DNA of 46,368 nt from Nitrosomonas sp. (GCA_016708955.1 JADJES010000010.1:1-46368), one strand, 5' to 3'; counted from the first letter of the stretch, positions 38,349 through 46,368 are shown. Numbers and translations are program-made. Notes: a model not told the origin generated them from the sequence alone.

Positions 38349-38589
38349 AGATAGAAGATTAGGTGATTATCAAAGTCTTTAACTCGCCATTGCGCATGCC
38401 CGCTAATGTTGGATCGCATAGCGTTAATGGTGCACCGATCATGGGTTGTTCAGCCAGAGCATTGAAGCTGGCTTTTGTCTGTGCCAGAAAGCGTTCAGCT
38501 GTTTCCAGGTTCGTATTTTCCGCAAGATAAACGAAATGCTCTACCAGATCGCGCCTGGCTGCTGCGCGTTGATAGATTTTAGGCGTCAG
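38349..38589 (-). pseudogene. ParE/RelE-type toxin, N-terminal piece
   Basis: LTPKIYQRAAARRDLVEHFV-like start at 38589, then YLAENTNLETAERFLAQTKA, SFNALAEQPMIGAPLTL and GMRNGELK, the typical ParE helix pair and first strands. One base is missing after GELK; restoring it gives DFDNHLIFY just before the IS. Joined with 36401-36486 it would be a 107-residue toxin. The start overlaps the antitoxin end; the first codon is read as CTG, where ATG would be expected. Confidence 0.8.
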
Positions 38590-38846
38590 CGTTGTTTCTT
38601 TCGTGCTTCCAGCTTGGCTAAGGCTTCTTTGGGAATATCACTTCAATCCGCCGATGTTAGTTCGCTTTCTGGGCCACTCAATCCTTCCAGCAACTTAGCT
38701 TCAAGCTGTTCTTCAGCTTTACGTTTCTCATCAGCGCGGATCAATTCGCGCACATATTCGCTGGCACTGCTGTAACGGCCCTGGGCGATCTGCCCATCCA
38801 CGAATTGTTTCAAAGGATCAGGCAGAGAAATATTCATACTTTGCAT
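38586..38846 (-). pseudogene. ParD-type antitoxin with premature stop
   Basis: MQSMNISLPDPLKQFVDGQI starts at 38846 with AAGGAGGG 6 bases upstream, a very strong ribosome site. YSSASEYVRELIRADEKRK is the ribbon-helix-helix DNA-binding part of ParD/CopG proteins. TGA at 38643 falls after LTSAD, where relatives have Trp; the frame then goes on as SDIPKEALAKLEARKKQR to TGA at 38586. This is a TGG-to-TGA change or an error. The shortened protein keeps DNA binding but loses part of the toxin-binding tail. It pairs with the IS-split toxin. Confidence 0.8.
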
Positions 38847-38895
38847 AGGTAAACCCTCCTTATCTTGCCACTTAATGTGTAATTAATAACATAAA

Positions 38896-38912
38896 ATGGC
38901 AATTATTGCCAT
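38896..38912. promoter_or_regulatory. 17-bp perfect palindrome, likely ParD operator
   Basis: ATGGCAATTATTGCCAT reads the same on both strands around the central base. It lies 50 bases upstream of the ParD-type antitoxin start, where an autoregulating ribbon-helix-helix antitoxin binds. Confidence 0.65.
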
Positions 38913-39349
38913 AACAAGGATATCAATTGAAATTAAATGAAATTGTTATTGATACTGAATATCTGGAATTTGTAAATATAAGTGGTTGCAAATTAAATGT
39001 GGCACGCCTAAATGATATTACTGATACGAGGATTGGATCGAGCGATTACTTGTAACTATCGCCAAAATCAGATGATTAAATCAAAATCTTTTTGATGGGG
39101 TAATTGATGGTAATTTAACTGCCCTATGATTATAAATAGCTGAGTACTAGATCCTTGGCGGAGAAGGCGGGATTCGAACCCGCAGTCTAAATAAATAATA
39201 TGATATTTATCAGTTAGTTATAATTGTAATGTTGCCCAAAAATAAGCATAAGTTGGCATGTTTTGGCATAGTTTGGGCAATATTTAGGGCAACATCTATT
39301 TGTGATTAACAGAGGATTTTCGGTTTATCTGTTCCAATTAAAAACAACA
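38913..39349. other. AT-rich spacer with integration-site features
   Basis: No gene recognised apart from the tRNA end at 39156-39190. At 39232-39293, GTTGCCCAAAAAT and ATTTAGGGCAAC are inverted arms, and TTGGCAT occurs twice within 20 bases. Such repeats near a tRNA 3' end are typical of sites used by tyrosine integrases. Confidence 0.45.
39156..39190 (-). tRNA. 3'-end fragment of a tRNA (probably tRNA-Ser), attachment-site remnant
   Basis: The minus strand gives GCGGGTTCGAATCCCGC, a complete T-arm with the TTCGAAT loop, followed by CTTCTCCGCCA: the acceptor strand with encoded CCA. Upstream bases do not form the remaining arms, so only the last 35 or so bases of a tRNA are present. The acceptor TCTCCGCCA is usual for serine tRNAs. 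Integrases of genomic islands duplicate exactly this part, so it is probably an att site. No integrase gene is in the window. Confidence 0.7.
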
Positions 39350-39434
39350 ATGAACCCGGATGAACAACAATTTCTCAACGATCTGAATAAATAACTCTGG
39401 AGGGCTGCGACAAACTGCGTTTCAATCTCGATGC
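39350..39434 (+). pseudogene. Start of a second, different hsdM (remnant)
   Basis: MNPDEQQFLNDLNK, a stop, then LWRAA and after a two-base correction DKLRFNLDA match the opening of another class of HsdM proteins (LDKKLW.AADKLR.NLDA). The rest is absent; following sequence does not resemble HsdM. It shows that another type I system once stood here. Confidence 0.65.
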
Positions 39435-39749
39435 TTTTCAATGTTGATTTCACCCTTTCCCTGGTAAATTTTGCACGCTGATTAACAATATTTAGAAAGG
39501 CGGCAACGATTTTTATGCTACTTTGTCAAGCTTTTTTCTTATTTTCTTGGGATGATTTGCCTCCTTTTGGGCTGAAACTCTAAACTCTAGAATCAACATA
39601 TAAAGCGCTTAAAACTTGATTAGCGGTAGAAATTGTTGATCAGCTCTGACTTTCCTAGCCATTTCAACAAGTGCAGAACATGGAAAATAGCAATCAGTGA
39701 AACACCTCCAGCAGTATTAACAGTGATTTGGTTAAGCCATCATTCCGTA
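39435..39749. other. Spacer without recognised gene
   Basis: AT-rich, with many stops in all frames. It separates the hsdM remnant from the higBA promoter. I see no structure worth naming. Confidence 0.4.
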
Positions 39750-39778
39750 TTGCGTAATAAGGAATTATTGGATATTAT
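39750..39778 (+). promoter_or_regulatory. Promoter of higBA
   Basis: TTGCGT (39750-39755), 17-base spacer, TATTAT (39773-39778). The predicted start of transcription falls within a few bases of the toxin ATG at 39790, so the mRNA would have almost no leader. No ribosome site is visible before higB. Confidence 0.55.
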
Positions 39779-39789
39779 GTATAACTAAG

Positions 39790-40068
39790 ATGATTAAAAG
39801 TTTTAAACATAAAGGACTGGAGAAATTCTTCACAACTGGCGACACTGCAGGTATTCAAGCTGCTTATGCAACAAAAATTCGTGATAGGTTAGCGTTCTTG
39901 CATGCAGCTATGACTATTGAAGATATGGATATTCCAGGTTATCGACTACATGAATTGAAAGGTAAACTTAAAGATCACTGGGCTATCGATGTTAGCAAAA
40001 ATTGGCGTATTGTGTTCCAATTTGAAGATGGCGATGCATACGTTGTGAACTATGAGGATTATCACTAA
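39790..40068 (+). CDS. higB: HigB-type toxin (RelE/ParE superfamily)
   Basis: 92 residues. MIKSFKHKGLEKFFTTGDTA and the later RLHELKGKLKDHWAIDVSKN plus WRIVFQFEDGDAYVVNYEDYH are typical of HigB, a ribosome-dependent mRNA-cleaving toxin. It comes before its antitoxin, as in all higBA pairs, and the stop overlaps the higA start (TAATG). Intact, in a region where neighbouring toxin modules are broken. Confidence 0.93.
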   Translation: MIKSFKHKGLEKFFTTGDTAGIQAAYATKIRDRLAFLHAAMTIEDMDIPGYRLHELKGKLKDHWAIDVSKNWRIVFQFEDGDAYVVNYEDYH

Positions 40069-40370
40069 TGACTATTCAGCAACATAACCCACCCCATCCG
40101 GGAGAACTGATTAAAAGAACGTATATTGATCCGTTCGATGAAATTTCTGGCAATCAAATTGCTAAGCGCTTAGGTGTGGCTGTTAGTACCTTTAGTCGCT
40201 TGATAAATGGAGTTTCAGACGTTTCGCCAGAAATGGCTATTAGGCTTTCAAAAGTTCTTGGAAGATCTCCAGAAAGTTGGCTTTTACTGCAAAGCAATTA
40301 TGATTTATGGAAAGTTCGGCAGACGGTTAACACTGATAACCTGGAGCCCATCAAATTTAGGGTAGCTTGA
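40068..40370 (+). CDS. higA: HigA-type antitoxin
   Basis: 100 residues. PPHPGELIKRTYIDPFDEIS is the HigA opening; NQIAKRLGVAVSTFSRLING is the helix-turn-helix that would bind the operon promoter; SPEMAIRLSKVLGRSPESWL follows. It neutralises HigB and represses the pair. The ATG overlaps the higB stop. Confidence 0.93.
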   Translation: MTIQQHNPPHPGELIKRTYIDPFDEISGNQIAKRLGVAVSTFSRLINGVSDVSPEMAIRLSKVLGRSPESWLLLQSNYDLWKVRQTVNTDNLEPIKFRVA

Positions 40371-40642
40371 GGGATACTCGGGCAATCTTTATTAATTAAA
40401 TACTAAAAGATGTGCTAACCGTAGAGGGCTCTGATTATCGTTCATTGCGAACAGAAGGGTTATTTGCGTCCATGCCCGGTGAAATAAGCACCATTTTTAG
40501 AAAGCCCAGAACATTTGTGAAGGAAGATGTCGGATTGGGCAAACGCGGAAGTCGTACACGCTGACAGTTATTCGGTATTTAATCTGTATATAGTATACTA
40601 TGATGATCTTTATATCATATCATGTGCGCTATAGTATTCATT
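40371..40642. other. Spacer with small coding fragment
   Basis: LFASMPGEISTIFRKPRTFV and KEDVGLGKRGSRTR, stop near 40563, may be the tail of a lost gene; I do not recognise it. The end of the stretch carries the palindrome and promoter area of the next gene. Confidence 0.3.
40590..40601. promoter_or_regulatory. 12-bp palindrome upstream of HTH regulator
   Basis: ATAGTATACTAT is a perfect palindrome. A related TATAGTATTC lies at 40630-40640 just before the start. It is a plausible operator for the HipB-like protein encoded at 40643. Confidence 0.5.
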
Positions 40643-40945
40643 ATGTCTATCAGATCATTTCGTGTTGAGCAAGTCTTGAAGAAACTCGGCAGTGACATTC
40701 GTAACCCAAGAAAGCGCCGGGGAATTACTGTGCAGTTGATGGCTGAGCGCATGGGCGTTACACGGGTGACGGTTGCAAAAATTGAACGCGGTGAGCCTAA
40801 TACCAGTATGGGCAATTACGCGATGGCGTTATACATTCTTGGTAAAGCCGATGAACTCGAAATGCTGATGGATCGCACTCATGATTCCCTCGGTTTGGAT
40901 CTGATGGATGAGAAACTACCCAAGCGAGTCAGGGTTTCTAAATGA
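40643..40945 (+). CDS. HipB-like XRE regulator (antitoxin)
   Basis: 100 residues from ATG 40643 (MSIRSF); an in-frame ATG at 40622 is less likely. ITVQLMAERMGVTRVTVAKI with the following ERGEPNTSMGNYAMALYILG is the helix-turn-helix. In related loci this protein precedes a HipA-type kinase and overlaps it by ATGA, which is what is seen here (40942-40945), although the kinase is cut short. It would repress its own operon. Confidence 0.85.
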   Translation: MSIRSFRVEQVLKKLGSDIRNPRKRRGITVQLMAERMGVTRVTVAKIERGEPNTSMGNYAMALYILGKADELEMLMDRTHDSLGLDLMDEKLPKRVRVSK

Positions 40946-41019
40946 GTGATACGCACCTGCTTGTCTCATTGGATTGGCAAGGGCAGTTACATCGCGTTGG
41001 TCACTTAATTGCGACATAG
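40942..41019 (+). pseudogene. HipA-type kinase, N-terminal stub
   Basis: MSDTHLLVSLDWQGQLHRVG, then HLIAT, stop at 41019. The opening matches HipA-like toxins that follow this kind of HipB. The remaining 400 or so residues, including the kinase core, are missing; the sequence after the stop is unrelated. The module has therefore lost its toxin and kept its regulator. Confidence 0.7.
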
Positions 41020-42789
41020 CCTTTAGCTAACTTAACAAGGTATCCTGTCTCGCGTGAACTCTTGCAAGCACTACTTATGATCGGATAGCGTAGGGCATGA
41101 CGCCAAGCAGCATCATAATCAGTGATGAATCTTACAATTGACCAAAAATCTATCCAACTTCTTCAGTCATTAATTACGCAATATTTGCGGTAAAACAGAT
41201 GTTAGATCGTTGTATTGGAGATCGTCAGTAAAAGATTATTGGAGAATTATCGCGAAGGCTGCCTTGTACGTTAAGTAGTGTCAGCCCGAAAACCCCATTT
41301 TTTTGCCAGCAAGCTACCTAAATTTTCAATCATTCCTGAAAAATGCAATGAGGATATGCATTCAAAAAGCTTCCGATTGCATTTTTTGGAGGCGTAGTAC
41401 AAAAAACTCGATTTTTACCCAGCACCAGCCGCTGATTGCTCACAATCAGGTACTTTTGGCGCTAGATGAAAAATTTATTTTAGGCTGTTCGCTGGTATTT
41501 TAAACTTTTCTCTTTCGCTTTGCGCGCACGTTCCACATCTTGCTGCCACAGGATGTCACCCATTCGGCGGATGTTCCTGGTGACAATGGCCAGTGCAACA
41601 TAACGTTTAAAACCATCGATGCCATGGTCTGGGCATTTGTCTAAACCATGTATTCTAGTGCGTTGATTGCTGACTCTACCGCCGAGTGTGCATGACGGGC
41701 TTTAACAAATTCTTCGGTTCGTTCTACCGCTTGACGTTCTTTGCTTAGTTTGCCTTTTCTGGGGAGCGTGACCTGGTCGAGATGCTGGATCAGTTCAGCT
41801 TGGTTGGCGGGGTGAATGAAAGCCTTTGTCGAAGCTACAGGCGTTGAGTTTGGGAAAGCGTTTTTAGCTTCTGCGATCATGGATACTGCAATCTGATCAT
41901 CGGTTTGTTTTCCATCACGTGATGATGCAAGATGAATTGATGCTGGTCTTCCAGGATGCATACTTTGACACCCAGCTCAACCGGTACGCCTGCCTTACCT
42001 TTGCTTATCCATTCGGTGTGCGGCTCAAATAGGGAGAATACTTTTTCTTCGTGTGGAATCACTTCACCTTTAATGACACGACGCTCAATTTGATCGATTT
42101 GGCGTTCGGCGTGTTTGATATAGCCTTCAATTTCAATCCTTTGCAGCAGCTCAGTAGACGCAATCGCGGCCAGTTTGGTTAGGGTGGTCTGAATTTTGTC
42201 TAAGTGACTTCTGGCTTGGTCAATATAGGCCTGGTGCGCTTGCGTAACTTGTGCGTCGATTTTGTCTTGTCGTGCTTTAGCGACGCTGCGCTTTTTGTTC
42301 TGTGCACTACGCATCAGTCGTTTTAATTGGCGCAGGTTGTAGCTATATTGCCGCCAGTCGCTTAATTGCTGCCTTTCACCAGTGCGCCGTCAGCGTAATC
42401 GCTTTGCGCAGGGCATCCCACAATAAGTTGATGTCCGTTGGAAAATGCACATCGGTTTCAACAACAAAGGAGTCGCACCGCCCACGCAGGACTCCTTCGC
42501 CCTTTTTTTAGAGGCATGCCCTCCCGCAACTATGATTTGGTTTATTTTTGTCCAGCAGTTCTGGTGTGAGCAGGTTGACGTTCTCCAAGGTTTGATACAC
42601 ATATTTCTTGTCTTCATCATACAGATGATGTCCCAACAATTTCGCGTAAGGTTTTATGCTGGTTAACCAGTTCGTGAAGACGACCATAATCAGCATTTAA
42701 GTCCAGCCGCAATACGCCACAAACCAGTATGCTCCACAGGGTCATGCCAGGACGGCCTGTGCTCTTATCTACCTTGGGAGCAATTTCAC

Positions 42790-44131
42790 GGTTCATCCGG
42801 CAAGTGCGTACTTGTTAGTCAGAAATGCATGTTGAAATAAAGTGAATTAAAGGTTGAAATTATCTCTGATTTTCAACGAAGAGGTTTTTCAACATGTCGA
42901 CCAGTTTGCTGTATCACGCCTTTGGTATAGTTGGTTATTTTTATCAAAGCACTTGTTTTATTGCGGGTGTCATAGTTGTTGCAATACAAGCGGATCATTG
43001 GCGATTGAGATGTCCGGTATGAAAGCCGCGAGATACATTGCCGGGGAAAGTTGGTTAGACGCTTCAGGACAGTACCGGTAGGTCAAAAAGCAGTCTATAT
43101 CGACCTTCCAGTTCAGCGGGTAGAATGCACCCGATGCCAAGCAGTTCGTCAGGTAAAGATACAGTTTGCTGATGAGCACAAGCGCTATACACGTTCTTTC
43201 GAAAGATTGGTTTTGGATCTCTAGGCACATGACCATCCAGGCAGTAGCACGCCATCTTGGAGTGAGCTGGGATCTGGTTAAGGAATACAGAAGGACAATC
43301 TGAATAAACGTTATCGGTTGCCGAAATTGGCCAAGATAAAACGCATTGCGCTGGATGAAATATACCAAGGCAAGAAGCTGGGTTATTTAACGATAGTTCT
43401 GGATCTTCAACGTGGGGCAGTGATTTTGTTGGCAATGGGAAAGGTGCCGATGCACTGATTCCGTTTTGGAAGCGTTTGAAACGATCGGTGCACGGATTGA
43501 AGCGGTTGCGACCGACATGGGGCCAGCATACATCAGTGCGGTGCGGGCTAATATCCCAGATGCAACGCTAGTGTTCGATCACTTCCATATTATTAAGCTG
43601 TTCAACGAAAGTTGACAAAACTGCGTCGTGATCTGCAACGAGAAGCAGAAAATGGGTTGGGCAAACCCGTTTTGAAGGGCATTCGCTGGCTGTTGCTGAA
43701 GAACCCTGACAACCTGGATGACAAGCGCAATGAACGTCAACGTCTGGACGAAGCATTAAAGCTCAATGAGCCTTGGCAACGGCCTATTACATGAAAGAAG
43801 AGTTACGCAATATCTGGCATCAACCGGATAAACTCTCAGCTCAAAATGCATTGGATGAATGGGTAAAAAAGCCGCTGCTTCGGATGTCAACATGCTCAAG
43901 CAATTCTCTAAAACTATTGCAGCACACCGCTCAGGTATCCTGGCTTATTTCGATTTTAATGGTTTATCAACCGGGCCGTTGGAAGGTACCAACAACAAGA
44001 TAAAAACTTTGCACAAAATGGCCTATGGTTTCAGAGATGTCGAGTTCTTTAAACTCAAAATTATGGCGCTGCATGAAACCAATTATGTCCTTGTCGGTTA
44101 AACCCAAAAGTACGCACTTGCCGGATGAACC
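42790..44131. mobile_element. ISL3-family insertion sequence inside ISNCY copy 3
   Basis: 1342 bp. Ends are perfect 24-bp inverted repeats beginning GGTTCATCCGGCAAGTGCGT. An 8-bp duplication AATTTCAC flanks it (42782-42789 and 44132-44139); the other two ISNCY copies have this octamer once at the same place, which proves the insertion. Eight bases is the normal duplication of ISL3 elements. Confidence 0.95.
42894..44101 (+). pseudogene. ISL3 transposase, frameshifted
   Basis: About 400 residues. The N-terminal zinc-finger region reads VYIDLPVQRVECTRCQAVRQ (43085-43150). MTIQAVARHLGVSWDLVKE is the helix-turn-helix (43230). The catalytic part has KRIALDEIYQGKKLGYLTIV (first Asp), EAVATDMGPAYISAVRANIP (second Asp) and STGPLEGTNNKIKTLHKMAY (Glu, 43975-44030), ending ALHETNYVLVG at 44101. 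Four or more indels break it; the terminal repeats and target duplication are perfect, so the element is young and the breaks are probably sequencing errors. Confidence 0.88.
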
Positions 44132-44529
44132 AATTTCACTTTCCAGTAATGCAAAAACGCTCTGGCGCAATTCCTCGTTCATGTACAGGTGCTGTAACCC
44201 GCGCAGTATCTTCGGTATGTCATCGCGGGATCTCAAATCGAATTTGATTTGTGATACATTAATTTCACCCAATTCCATCTGTGTATTTTGGACTACGCGC
44301 ATTTGTGCTCCACTCGAACGAAGTTTGTTTTTGACAACGATATTTTCGCCGATTTCAATCGAAGTTTGGGGTTATTTTGCTTTAAAATGCACCAGAACTA
44401 CCTAATAACAGCAGTTTGGCACAATATTTCAGAATTCTTTATCACCATAACTACGGGCAACCTGTTGTTTCTTATTCAGATAGAGGGTTTCCGGGCTGGC
44501 ACTAAGTAAATTTTTACTGAAGTGAATCA

Positions 44530-45861
44530 ATGAAAGAAATCAAGCTTGAATTTGAGAAAGAAGGGGAAGGAATATCGAAATCTCTGTCTGCGTTTGTACG
44601 CTTAGGGGATTCGATTTTTGCAGCAGGCGACGAAGGGATCGATCTAGCCAGACTTAAAGAATCTGATGATGGCACTTGCTTTAAGCTCAAAGAATTGATT
44701 AATTTGAGTAATTGGTTTGATTTGCCGATCCCACCACACAAAGAACAGACAAAACAGGTGTTGGAAATTGATCTTGAAGGGATGGATTTTGACTCTACAA
44801 AGCAGCTCTTATGGATGGTTGGATCGCATAGTCTGAAACGCGGCAAGGCGAAGGCAGAGTTTGATACAAAGAAGAATCTGGAACTGCTCGGTAAAGTGGA
44901 ACCGGATGCAAATCGATTTTTTCTAGGTTGCGTGTTCCTGCATAAAAACAAAAATAAGCAGTTCCGACTTTCTCTGAGTGAGGGTGATAACAACACACGT
45001 GCAGCTCAGCTTAGATGTGACGCAACCACAAGTGAACTGGTGGATGAGATTAGACGCGATACGCTATTTACTCGTTTTTGTGACAAAAATGGTGGAATTC
45101 CGGGCAAAGATAATGGTATAGATATTGAGGGCTTAGCATGTGCACCTAATGGAAGAGTGCTTGTAGGAATGCGCGGGCCAGTGCTGCGAGGAATCGCAAT
45201 TATTCTTGAATTAGCGCCGGAGCGGATTGATTCACCTAATACGAAAGCCGCTCAGTTGCAACTGACAAAAATTGGCCCCACTGGGCTTAAATATCGTCGC
45301 CATTTTTTGGATCTGGCTGGGCATGGGGTTCGTGATTTATGCTGGGATGGTGATGATCTTTTAGTTCTTGCCGGTCCAACTACAGGTCTTGACTCACCAC
45401 CATTAATTTTTCGATGGAAAGCGGCGATTAAAGCATTTGGAAAAATGAGTAGCGATGAAGAGAAGTTCATTTGGCGCTCAGAAAATGTGCTTGTGCAACA
45501 AGCCATTGGGTCAACCGGGAAGCAGGCTGAGGCAGGCGCTGATCATGCTGAAGCGATTGCCAGCACTTGCTCGTTAAGGGGACAGCAGTCATCAAACAGC
45601 GGAAAATGGAAACCCTGGCATCCAAGGCCGGTTTTAATCGCTGCTGAACAGTTTATGGAAAAAGACCATGACAACCAGTCTCACTGGGTACCCTTGGATA
45701 CAAGAATGGCGATTCAAGGACTATTGGCAGAAAGAGATGATGAAATGCGGGTTTATGTGGTGACTATCAACACGCCACATGAATATGCCTGGATACATGA
45801 CCGCTGGCCTCGTTTGATCAAAGTATCAGAACCAAAACTATCAACTTCTGACGAAATCTAG
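44530..45861 (+). CDS. DUF3616 family protein
   Basis: 443 residues, intact. The start MKEIKLEFEKEGEGISKSLS, then FVRLGDSIFAAGDEGIDLAR, and later IDIEGLACAPNGRVLVGMRG and RDLCWDGDDLLVLAGPTTGL suggest a beta-propeller-like fold, in line with DUF3616. No signal peptide, no membrane segment; function unknown. Its last part is nearly duplicated after parC (26501-26583). It starts 26 bases after ISNCY copy 3, without a good ribosome site, so its expression may depend on the element. Confidence 0.8.
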   Translation: MKEIKLEFEKEGEGISKSLSAFVRLGDSIFAAGDEGIDLARLKESDDGTCFKLKELINLSNWFDLPIPPHKEQTKQVLEIDLEGMDFDSTKQLLWMVGSHSLKRGKAKAEFDTKKNLELLGKVEPDANRFFLGCVFLHKNKNKQFRLSLSEGDNNTRAAQLRCDATTSELVDEIRRDTLFTRFCDKNGGIPGKDNGIDIEGLACAPNGRVLVGMRGPVLRGIAIILELAPERIDSPNTKAAQLQLTKIGPTGLKYRRHFLDLAGHGVRDLCWDGDDLLVLAGPTTGLDSPPLIFRWKAAIKAFGKMSSDEEKFIWRSENVLVQQAIGSTGKQAEAGADHAEAIASTCSLRGQQSSNSGKWKPWHPRPVLIAAEQFMEKDHDNQSHWVPLDTRMAIQGLLAERDDEMRVYVVTINTPHEYAWIHDRWPRLIKVSEPKLSTSDEI

Positions 45862-45974
45862 CAGTTAGCTTTCTATTATCTGGAATTTCACTTTCATTGT
45901 TTTGTGGATTTGACATCGCTACGGCTGATGTGTTTGAATACTGTTTCGTATATCAAACATGGAGTAATCCGAAA

Positions 45975-46232
45975 ATGTCAAATCGAGGTGGAAAAAGAGA
46001 AAATGCAGGCAGGCCACCCGGCCAAGGTAAATATGGCGAGCCGACGGTTACAATGCGTATACCCCAAAGTCAGGGAGCTACCATCAAAAACTTTCTTGAC
46101 GCATATCACGACAATCTGACTGACTATAAAGACAGCATTCCCTCTATTTTTCACTGTAATGCTTTTATCATTCTAAGCAATGGCACTGATGCCAAGCTCG
46201 GTACGGTAATGCTTGGTGAAATGTTCCCGTAA
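45975..46232 (+). CDS. ORF resembling the N-terminus of UmuD-like proteins
   Basis: 85 residues. SNRGGKRENAGRPPGQGKYG and EPTVTMRIPQS match the basic opening RGG.REGAGRP.G.GKYGEPT...R.P found in UmuD/LexA-like S24 proteins of betaproteobacteria. The peptidase part with Ser and Lys is missing. The last 20 codons overlap a minus-strand coding frame (46173-46368), so the true gene may stop earlier or be a cut-off remnant. A UmuD-type protein would serve error-prone repair after DNA damage. Confidence 0.5.
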   Translation: MSNRGGKRENAGRPPGQGKYGEPTVTMRIPQSQGATIKNFLDAYHDNLTDYKDSIPSIFHCNAFIILSNGTDAKLGTVMLGEMFP

Positions 46233-46368
46233 TCTCGTCTGGGCTTTACAAGGATTTTCAGCAATCATCACCGCCTCGGCAGATTCATCGGTACATAATT
46301 CTTCTGGACCCAAAGTGCTACGTAATGCCGATGATAAGTTGAACTTCTCAAGGAAATTCCCGCGTGTA
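46173..46368 (-). CDS. Unrecognised gene, runs off the window
   Basis: The minus strand is open from the window edge: RGNFLEKFNLSSALRSTLGP, EELCTDESAEAVMIAENPCK, AQTRLREHFTKHYRTELGIS and AIA, stop at 46173. The composition is convincingly protein-like and only the last 64 residues are visible. I do not recognise it. It converges on and overlaps the UmuD-like ORF by 60 bases. Confidence 0.5.
   Translation of the reverse strand, partial: TRGNFLEKFNLSSALRSTLGPEELCTDESAEAVMIAENPCKAQTRLREHFTKHYRTELGISAIA

Larger units (their letters stand above)
41500..44278 (-). pseudogene. ISNCY-type transposase, split by ISL3 (copy 3)
   Basis: The start MELGEINVSQIKFDLRSRDD is at 44278 and the first 45 or so codons (to LLESEI) reach the ISL3 insertion at 44132. 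The rest resumes below 42782: TGRPGMTLWSILVCGVLRLD, DEDKKYVYQTLENVNLLTPE, then a long clean part (42314-41877) with AQVTQAHQAYIDQARSHLDK coiled coil and VELGVKVCILEDQHQFILHH. HAHSAVESAINALEYM near 41650 gives the Glu region. Broken by the insertion and by small indels. Confidence 0.8.
41277..44503. mobile_element. ISNCY-type insertion sequence, copy 3, interrupted by ISL3
   Basis: Same 19-bp ends as copies 1 and 2, flanked by AAGT duplications (41273-41276 and 44504-44507). Without the ISL3 insert and its 8-bp duplication it is 1877 bp, nearly the same as copy 1. The right end lies 26 bases before the DUF3616 start, so it may have removed or replaced that gene's promoter. Confidence 0.88.

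Overview
The window looks like chromosome of a Nitrosomonas-type betaproteobacterial ammonia oxidiser. The best marker is a cytochrome P460 gene (7237-7841), a haem enzyme typical of these organisms. Housekeeping context fits: a yafS-like methyltransferase-rnhA-dnaQ cluster, cheY-cheZ, parE-parC and an HU gene. No rRNA or complete tRNA gene is visible. The species call is inference from gene content only.

Sequence quality is uneven and shapes the annotation. From 1 to about 12.3 kb almost every gene is broken by single-base insertions and deletions, yet the protein families stay readable by switching frame, and catalytic motifs survive in shifted frames. This is what uncorrected long-read sequence looks like; it does not look like pseudogene decay. 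Local damage recurs at 13.14 kb, 20.76 kb, 29.5-30.1 kb, 34.63-34.9 kb and inside the insertion sequences. The rest (parE-parC, hsdM, hsdR, lipase, DUF3616) reads cleanly.

Layout. 0-7 kb: secreted and envelope proteins (HAF-repeat fragment, cupredoxin, C13 caspase-like peptidase, M10 serralysin-like peptidase with an RTX tail, outer-membrane beta-barrel protein). 7-12.3 kb: cytochrome P460, methyltransferase, rnhA, dnaQ, cheZ and cheY. 12.8-21.3 kb: flavin monooxygenase, first ISNCY-type element, secreted lipase, DUF4156 lipoprotein, FMN reductase, an internally deleted ADP-ribosylglycohydrolase, a large hairpin repeat and an acyltransferase. 22.1-27.1 kb: parE-parC, a DUF3616 3'-end remnant and HU.

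27.4-46.4 kb is accessory DNA: a type I restriction-modification operon (hsdM, DUF1016/YhcG nuclease, hsdS, Phd antitoxin, PIN toxin, hsdR), a membrane-anchored Mrr-type nuclease, then a graveyard of toxin-antitoxin modules (parDE with its toxin split by an IS, intact higBA, hipB with a hipA stub), a second hsdM remnant, and the 3' end of a tRNA that probably marks an integration site. Three copies of one ISNCY-type element carry 4-bp target duplications; the third is itself interrupted by an ISL3-family element with an 8-bp duplication. An intact DUF3616 gene follows, then a UmuD-N-terminus-like ORF.

An 83-bp near-identical direct repeat (26501-26583 and 45727-45809, both encoding the DUF3616 C-terminus) brackets most of this accessory region, including HU. 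It could be the scar of how the region was gained or rearranged. The most distinctive assembly is the six-gene restriction operon with an embedded nuclease and its own toxin-antitoxin pair, for which a TTGTTA-N16-TATAAT promoter is visible. Its parts are known families; the combination deserves checking. No clearly new system can be proven from sequence alone.
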